Below, piece by piece: positions 57,254-64,000 of a DNA stretch of 64,000 nt. The DNA is from Saururus chinensis. Its lineage: Eukaryota > Streptophyta > Magnoliopsida > Piperales > Saururaceae. The first letter of the stretch is position 1, and each line of letters starts with the position of its first letter. The translations under genes and the position numbers were made by a program. The notes under the pieces are model-generated. The model was not told the origin of the DNA. It worked only from the letters and a program-made list of their open reading frames with translations, and did no database searches. Where the stretch lies: NCBI GenBank assembly GCA_035235625.1, contig CP141145.1:3410001-3474000 (forward strand), read 5' to 3'.

Positions 57254-58330
57254 CTACCTATTACACACTTCTGTACAGGGCAATAATGATTTTGGGGATC
57301 TAAGCATAAGACCACCAATAGTAATTGTTTACCTACACTACCACCTAAACTGTACCTTTAGAAAATTAAATGTGGTGGTTAAAATTACCCATTGGCTAAG
57401 CAAACATGAGAATTTACACAACTGTTTTGTAATTGGAACAGGTTTGGAAAAATGATTTATGTTAACCGTTACTTGTTTCATAATATTGTAAATATCAATA
57501 AATATGTCAACAGTGTACTGAATACTAGCACACTGTGACTAACCTTATAATGTACAACTCTAGTTTGCTAAACATGGCAGCTTTTCACACCCAAATTTAC
57601 CATGTGAGGGAGGAAATTAACTATATAAAGTACTAGGGTAAAAATAATAGCCTTTACATAAATAATATTTTACAAAATCTGATAATTATTTAAATGATTG
57701 CTTATAGTTGTTTTTCTATAACATATACTATTATGCTTTAAAATCTTATTTATTTTTTACCTATAACTATTTTTCTTGAACATATATTATGTTTACAAGA
57801 TCTGATTTATTATTTAAATGCTAAATTATAGTTTGTTTTCAACATATTTTGCATTTAATAAAGATCAAAAGCTAGTTTTTAGTTTGATAAACTTGTGGAG
57901 GTTTTAACGGAGAGATTGCTCTATGCACAAAGTCTATGCAAACAAATCGGGCCCTACATTTTCATGAACATGGCGATCTCTCCGCAAGTGTCATTGTGTA
58001 GAAGAATATGTAGCATTTTCGAAATCATATTTATGAAAGTTTTTTAAAAATAAATAAGATATCCATATGGTGTTCTATTTGTTATTCAAATTTTATTGAA
58101 AATAAAAAATAAAAAATCATCCACTATTCTTTTATCTTGGAGAACTAGACAAAGCATGCAACATCATTTTTCTCTAACCTTCCTTACGGAAACTTTTTTT
58201 TTACATAGTTTTCAGTGGGTCTTTGGTATTCTGCCTACCCTAATATTTAATGAAGTTATTAACTACCTAGTACATACATTTGTACATGTCAATTATATTT
58301 TGGGGATCTAAGAGTAGGAACACCAAGTTG
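57254..58330 (+). repeat. R-family units beginning at the inversion junction
   Basis: It starts ctaccta, the R sequence expected immediately after the ...ttattaa that ends at 24870. It runs through 'ggggatctaag', 'gtacaactctagtttgctaaac' and the 'cacacccaaa' edge (57585). A new unit follows from about 57640 to 58330. The unit junction here has the same order as in 24870-26668, showing that R units lie head to tail. Confidence 0.8.
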
Positions 58331-58679
58331 TCAATGGATCTGTTAATGTGTGGTAAGACTTTCTTCCTCCACCATAACCATTTCCTAGATTTTTACTAAT
58401 AATCGTTCGGTTACCCAAATGGTATAACTTATTCCATAACTAATCCATTGTTTGTTACCCATTCAGTTTACTTTTACCCGTTTTGTTACTTCTCAATTGG
58501 TATTTCTAGCTTCAACTCATCGAGGACATTCAAACTCCAGTAACTACAGTTCAATGGCAAATAACAATTATCTTATTAGAATCTTTAGTTGGGTGTTTAT
58601 CCCTCAACCTCCTCATTTGAAGTCTGATTTAGACCTCTCTTACAATAATAGCCAAATCAATTGGGATGGGACCATTGAG
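58331..58679. other. Spacer between inverted R units, no gene recognised
   Basis: No feature is supported. A 78-codon open frame (58452-58688) has no recognisable domain. Confidence 0.35.
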
Positions 58680-60380
58680 CTAATTTAAAAAATTGCTTTT
58701 ATAAAAAAAGAACTAGAGTTACAAAAAACTTGCACAAATTTTAAAGCAAGATAGTGTTTAGCAAACTAAAGTTGTACATTATAAGGTTATTCATAGTGTA
58801 CTAGTATTTAGTAAATTGTGACATTTTCTAATATTTACAATTTTACCAAAGAAGTAGCGGTTAACAGAAATTAATTTTTTAAACTTGTTCCAATTACAAA
58901 GCGGTTGTGTAAAATTACCTGTTTGCTTAGCGAATGGGTAATTTTACCCACCCTATTTAATTTTCTAACGGTACAGTTTAGGTGGTAGAGCTGCTAAACA
59001 ATTACTATTGGTGGTCTTATTCTTACATACCTAATATCATAATTACCTTGTATGGATGTGTGTACTATGTAGCTAATAAATTTATTAAATATTAGGGGTA
59101 GGTAGAATCTCGAAGACTCATTGAAAACTACGTAAAAAAAATGTTTCCATAAGGAAGATTAGAGAAAAATGATGCATGCTTTGTCCAAGTTAAGAGAATA
59201 GTGGCAGATTCTTTATATTTATTTTTCAATAAAATTTGAATTACATATAGAACACCATGTGGATATCCTATTTATTGTTAAAAAACTTTCATAAATATGA
59301 TTTCAAAATTGCTACATATGCTTGCACTCAATCATGCTTATTTAGTGCTCGCCACGATAATGAAAATGTAGGGCCCGATTTGTTCACATAGGCTTTGTGC
59401 ATAGAGCAATCTCTCCCTTAAAATCTCCACAAGTTTACCCGACTAGAAGATAGCATTTGTGCTTTATGAAATAAGATAAAATATGTTGAAAAATAAGTGA
59501 TAGTTAAGCATTTAAATAATAAATCAGATTTTGTAAACATAATATATGTCTTCAAGAAAAATAGTCATAGGCAAGCATTTAAATAATAAATTAGATTTTT
59601 TAAGCATAATAGTATATGTTAAAGAAAAACAATTATAAGTAAGCATTTAAATAATAAATAATATTTTGTAAACAATTATTTATGTTTAGGGTTGTGCTAA
59701 TTAAAAACTGTTAGGGATATATACTTTCTAATCACCACCTTTGGACAAAGATCTGTATGATGTTTGTTAGTTCCTTAAATTGCCACTATTGGCACCATTC
59801 ATATGGGAAAAACATCATTTGATCTTTCTTATGTGTGTTTTCTCTTATTTTATCGTCCTTTATAGCAACAATGCTTCCACCTCTTCGATACCCAAATCAT
59901 AATTTCCCAATATGGGAGTAATTTTACTTAATTGGTTCACAACATAAAAATAAAAAAAATTGCTAGCATGCGGCTTCTTCAAGACACATCAAAACTACGT
60001 GTTCCAAAAAAATGGTTAGCAAAAATGTGAATTGAACATTATTGATACATGCTTTGTCAAATTCTTAAGTCATTCAGATAAATTCTGATGATTTTTTTCT
60101 TATCTTGAATAAATTAAAGTTGGGTAAAGGATACAAAAACCATGTGAATCTCCTATTTGCTGCTTTAAACTTTGATAAATATGATTTGCATCCTCCTAGG
60201 GGCAAATTCTAAGTCATACAATATCCCATGAAACATAAAGTATAATTACCCATAGAAAAATTAGTCATTTTCTTAGGGGCGTTTGTCATAAAAAAGGTTA
60301 ATCATTTTATTTTAACGAAAAAGATTTCTAGAGGAAGCAATTATAAGCATATAAGTAATCGAAAAGGGTGTTCTAAAACC
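58680..60380 (-). repeat. R-family repeat, inverted copy
   Basis: The reverse complement of 520-1850, in the same order, from the 'ttgctaaac' block (58755) through 'ctcgaagac', 'gtgctttatgaaataag' and 'cccaaatcataatttccc' to 'tgggtaaaggatac' near 60120. With 57254-58330 it forms a head-to-head inverted pair. Confidence 0.8.
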
Positions 60381-61139
60381 CAACCCATGACAGAAAGTAT
60401 ATATACTACCTACATAAAAATTTTGTTATGGATAGATAAAACATGCTTTCGTCCATGTCTGTTTTTAATAATATACTTTTGGGATACGTAAAACTTGTTC
60501 GCCTGAGAAATGTCTTATGGAGCCACCAACGGATTGAAATAGGATAAGACCTCTTTAAATGAGCCAATAGGTCACTGATTTCAATTAGGATAAATGTCTT
60601 GATTCACCTATTTGAGTCTAATATATCAGATATGGTGTTTATTTGTTGGAGTGAAATACGTTTTATTCTGTACAACTTATCATTCCTACTCATATTTGCC
60701 ACTCTCAAATTGTCCCATCCACGTTTTAAAAACCTTTGCTTAAGAAGCAACTGAAAAGTTTTTTGAAATCATTTACAAGCACCGATCTAAAGGTTGTTTC
60801 TAATGTGATATTTGTCATTGATATCACAATTTCAAAATCATCTGACATCAAATGTAGAAAATTTTAAAAGCCAACTATGTGATAGTTAATTATTTTACAC
60901 CACGTAAGCCTTTCAATTATTCTGTCAGCATGATATACAAAGTATTTTCAGGACCCAATTGGGGAGTCGTTGAGCAAAATCAAGGAACCTCATGAGGAAA
61001 TGCAAGCTTATATCCATGATCTCAAAATGACTGAATATCGTTGATATGAAGCTATCTAAGTGCAAGTTTTACTAGTGTTAAAGACAAATTATTTACTTCA
61101 ATTCCACTAGGGAGTCATTTTGAATCGGTTCAATTCCTC
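60381..61139. other. No supported gene
   Basis: A short open stretch at 60951-61045 (DPIGESLSKIKEPHEEMQ) preceded by an AG looks exon-like, but I could not place it in a family. Nothing else is visible. Confidence 0.3.
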
Positions 61140-61814
61140 TAGGGGTCATTTTCAATCGGTTTAAATATTAAAAGAAATATGGAGAAAATTTCAGCCAAAT
61201 GGGCTGCAGGAATGGCAGAAACTAAACTCAAAGCCAAAGGGGGCAGGGGGAATTTGCCTACTGTAAGGGAATAAAAGGCAATCCTAAACCCAACACAGAA
61301 ATTCCCAGATGCAACAGAATAATCGTTGTGGGCGGCAAACATGACACAACAAGCAAAGCAACACAACACAAAGATTTAACATGGTTCGGCAATATGCTTG
61401 CGTCCACGACCCACACCCAGTCCACTATATTCAGAGAAAATTACAATGGAAAAGAAGAAGAATACAAGAAAACATCCCCCTGTTTTCTCTCGTTGAGCCC
61501 CTTCTCTCCCTTGAACAGATCGCAGCCTTGTCTGCTCTATTTTTCTCACATATGCAGTTCACTCCCTGACTCTTTCCCCTGTATCAAAATGACTCTTTCC
61601 CCTATATCAAAACCTCATCTCAGACCCTTTCCGGAATAAACATTCTCACATAACTTTCCCGGAATAAACATTCTCACAGAACTGATCTTTCCAGAATGAA
61701 CATTGGCTGAATATATGGAACAGAGTCTAAGATCCAGAAACTACCCTTATTGAGTCGTTCCCAAATCTATGTGCGCATGTCAATCTTTCCAGAAATCAGG
61801 TTCCATATCTAACA
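61140..61814 (-). repeat. Copia 3' LTR (outer edge uncertain)
   Basis: It begins TGTTAGATATGGAACC on the minus strand at 61814, directly after the polypurine tract. The end near 61140 is a guess; no second LTR is in the window to define it. Confidence 0.6.
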
Positions 61815-61831
61815 ATCTCCCACTTGGAGAT
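61815..61831 (-). other. Copia polypurine tract
   Basis: The minus strand reads CTCCAAGTGGGAGATTG immediately before TTAGATATGG, the widely shared priming motif of plant copia elements. Confidence 0.85.
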
Positions 61832-62027
61832 TGATGGGCTTCATCTTCTTCTTCGACATTCTCCCACTTGAAGCTAGCAATTTTCAAGCCTACAAACCTC
61901 AATCTGAACAAGCAACGGGTGTGGGATGACCGGTCCTCTATTATAAAAGACCGATGGAAGTTGAGCATGACCTCAACTTCTCCATGGTGACAACCTTGGT
62001 CAACATGTCCGTCGGGTAGTCTTTGGT

Positions 62028-63460
62028 TTAGATCTTCTCCAAATTCACTTCTCCCTCTTCTACAAGCTCCCAGATGAAGTGATACCTAATGTCAATATGC
62101 TTAGTTCTTGAATGAAATGCTGAATTCTTGGCAAGATAAATAGCACTTTGACTATATGAATGCAACCAACATTCACCCTGCTCCTTACCCAGTTCCTTTA
62201 GGAATGCCTTTAGGCAAATCAACACCTTGTACACCTCTGTAGCTACAACATACTCTGCCTCAGTAGAAGATAAAGTGATTATCTTTTAATGTTGTGATTG
62301 TCATGCTATTGTTCCACTCCCAAGAGTAAATACGTAGCCCATGGTACTCTACCTAGAGTCCGCATCACCAGCCAAATCAGAATCTACATAACCGAAGAGC
62401 TTTATGTTTGAACCACCAAAGGATAAACTCAACTGTGATGTACCTTTCAATACGTGAGGATCTACTTCACTGCCTCCCAGTGCTCCTTGCTAGGATTACT
62501 CATATACTTTAACACTGCTCCCAATGAATGGGAGATGTCTGGTCTAGTGCAAGTCATGGCATACATAAGAGAACCCACTGCTGAAACATAAGGAATACTC
62601 TCCATCTTTCCCCGCCTCTAGTGTGGTGGGGGCCTGATCCTGAGAGAGTCTGAAATGTGCTGCAAGAGGCTGCAACTTGTACCTCTGAAGTACCTTCTCA
62701 ACATATTCTTCCTGTGATAGGTTCAACACTTTCTTCTTTCTATCTCTTGTAATTCGCATGCCGATTATCTGTTGTGATGGGCCCAAATCATTCATTGCAA
62801 ATTCCTGAGATATTCTCCTCTTGAGATTCACAATCTCAATCATGTCGCATCCTGCAATAAGCATATCATCGACATACAACAATAATATAATATAGGAGGT
62901 ACCAAAATTTTTGAAATAGCAACAATGGTTTGAATGACACCTATAGAACCCAATTGCCTGCATAAACCCATCAAACCTTTTATACCACTATCTTGGATCC
63001 TATTTCAAACCATACAGACTCTTCTTCAACTTACAAACCAAATTTTCTTTACCTTTTTCGATGTACCCTTTTGGTTGACACATGTAGTTCTCTTCCTCTA
63101 AATCACCATGAAGGAATGCAGTTTTCACATCTAACTGCTCAAGGTGGAGATTCTCCACTGCTACTATGCTCAAGACTGTCCAGATGGTAGCAATCTTCAC
63201 CACTAGAGCAAATATCGCTATGAAATCTACCTCATGCTTCTGCTCAAAGCCCTTGATGACTAGTCTGGCGTTGTAACACTTGTTTTCATCAGCCTCTTCT
63301 TTCAAACTGTAGATCCATTTGTTGTGCAGAGCCTTCTTCCCTTTTGGCAGTTGAGTCAACTTCCAAGTGTTGTTTAAGGAAAATGAGTCCATCTAATCAT
63401 CCATGGCACGCTCCCACTCAATAGATGAATCTATGCGACATCCCTCCTCAAAACATTCAG
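62028..63460 (-). pseudogene. Copia pol fragment: RT and RNase H
   Basis: From the right: EWERAMDD, a stop at the following codon, then [20 protein letters not shown] at 63392 and [33 protein letters not shown] follows, then a gap near 62980. The catalytic LLYVDDMLIAG lies near 62870, with LGPSQQIIGMRITRDRK after it. RNase H follows with YVDSDLAGDADSR, LSSTEAEYV (62260) and SQSAIYLAKNSAFHSRTKHI (62140). Stops occur at about 63392, 62380 and 62295, and a frameshift lies between 62600 and 62540. The usual copia integrase upstream is absent. Confidence 0.85.
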
Positions 63461-63475
63461 TCTCTCCACTATCTG

Positions 63476-64000
63476 TGTAAGGTCCCTGATTTTTCTACGA
63501 TTTTCTGGGATTTTCCTACTATTTTTCTTGTCATTTTCAGCAGGAAAATGTAACGTTTCAGCGTATGTGTAATTGTATATTTTTCCTGTATTTATACCCG
63601 TAGAGTTGGGTGTGGGGCTTAGTCGCGGGCCACGGGCCTCGCTGCGCGCTTACGGCGTGAGTTTTGGACTGATAACGCGTAAACAGGTGGTATGCATGTA
63701 ATGAGGACATAAGTGGAAAAAAAAAGAATGACAGGTAAAAGATCAGACTCGGCCTGATCCAGGAAATTGGAACAGTGCGCCGCCCCCCCTTTTTCGTTTG
63801 TTCCTTGTGCCCAGCCGCCGCAGGAAGGCCGTAGGACGCCGGTACAGGCTCCGCCCCGGCGGTGCGACGCCGAGGGGCCACTGCCCCGGCCGCCCACAGC
63901 CGCGCTGCCTCCGCCCCGACTTTTCCCTATTAGCCGTCCCTCACTGTTTCCTTTGATTCTGCCACCGCCGTGGGCCAGCGAGCATTGGCTGGCCGCCCAC
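63476..64000. mobile_element. Probable LTR of another element, truncated by window end
   Basis: The copia sequence stops and tgtaaggtccctgattttt begins at 63476, a typical LTR-like start. A TATA-like gtatttataccc lies near 63588, and 63760-64000 is strongly GC-rich, as in a leader. The orientation suggested by the TATA box is plus. Overlapping GC-rich minus-strand open frames (63558-63897) have no domain and are not called. Confidence 0.4.

Larger units (their letters stand above)
61140..63475 (-). mobile_element. Ty1/copia retrotransposon, 3' part
   Basis: The minus-strand order is reverse transcriptase (63392-62600), RNase H (about 62400-62028), a polypurine tract (61815-61831) and the 3' LTR. 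Gag, protease and integrase are missing because another LTR-like sequence begins at 63476. The inner part of the LTR contains atttaacatggttcggcaa (near 61375 on the plus strand), typical of this copia group. The outer LTR edge near 61140 is approximate. Confidence 0.82.

Noticed and set aside
63558..63897. GC-rich minus-strand open frames of 92 and 107 codons
   Set aside because: Two overlapping frames are open only because of GC-rich composition, with no domain, in a probable LTR leader.

Overview
The window is nuclear DNA of a flowering plant. It holds an intron-rich plant terpene synthase gene and is otherwise built from plant transposable elements: MuDR/MULE, CACTA (En/Spm), Ty3/gypsy chromovirus, Ty1/copia, LINE and a large non-coding LTR element. 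It is AT-rich and gene-poor. The species cannot be named from sequence alone. There is no bacterial or organellar signature, and no tRNA, rRNA or CRISPR array was seen.

Layout. 0.5-2.3 kb: one copy of an interspersed repeat, called R here. 2.28-9.41 kb: a decayed MULE with 20-bp perfect ends and palindromic subterminal modules, carrying a MuDR transposase pseudogene and, downstream on the same strand, a plant-mobile-domain (PMD) pseudogene. 10.54-24.87 kb: half of a second repeat (Z), then most of a CACTA transposon. That part contains fragments captured from a long-chain acyl-CoA synthetase gene and a RAD51 gene, the second CACTA gene, and the C-terminal half of the TNP2 transposase. A 5.5-kb Ty3/gypsy chromovirus (TSD TTATA) sits inside it. 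24.87-41.6 kb: R units split by a 12.4-kb non-coding LTR element (26674-39088, TSD AAATA). This element holds tandem hairpin repeats, a CACTA-like end, a nested LTR and a 4-kb tandem duplication. 42.06-44.40 kb: a seven-exon terpene synthase gene with one in-frame stop. 44.76-46.25 kb: an antisense LINE fragment. 46.54-49.57 kb: Z repeats. 49.58-57.25 kb: the other end of the CACTA element with the N-terminal half of TNP2. 57.25-60.4 kb: further R units. 61.1-63.5 kb: a copia 3' fragment. 63.48 kb to the end: a probable LTR of another element.

Main result. The pieces imply an inversion of about 32.4 kb (24870-57253) whose two breakpoints can be read almost to the base. One break cut TNP2 between the codons for ...NWTKKS and FFELPYW. 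The other cut an R unit. Turning the segment back does four things at once: it rejoins TNP2 in one orientation, rejoins the R unit, places the two CACTA termini (11309 and 49575) in inverted orientation with matching 3-bp AAA duplications, and rejoins the interrupted Z repeat. A paralogous Z copy at 46537-47990 preserves the empty CACTA target site (TTT at 47258-47260). The terpene synthase gene lies inside the inverted segment.

The only host gene with a nearly complete structure is the terpene synthase. Its exon lengths, splice sites and RRx8W, RDR, DDxxD and NSE/DTE-type motifs are all in place. It would be a 557-residue cytosolic, sesquiterpene-type enzyme were it not for the TGA at codon 100. 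Everything else is mobile DNA in various states of decay.
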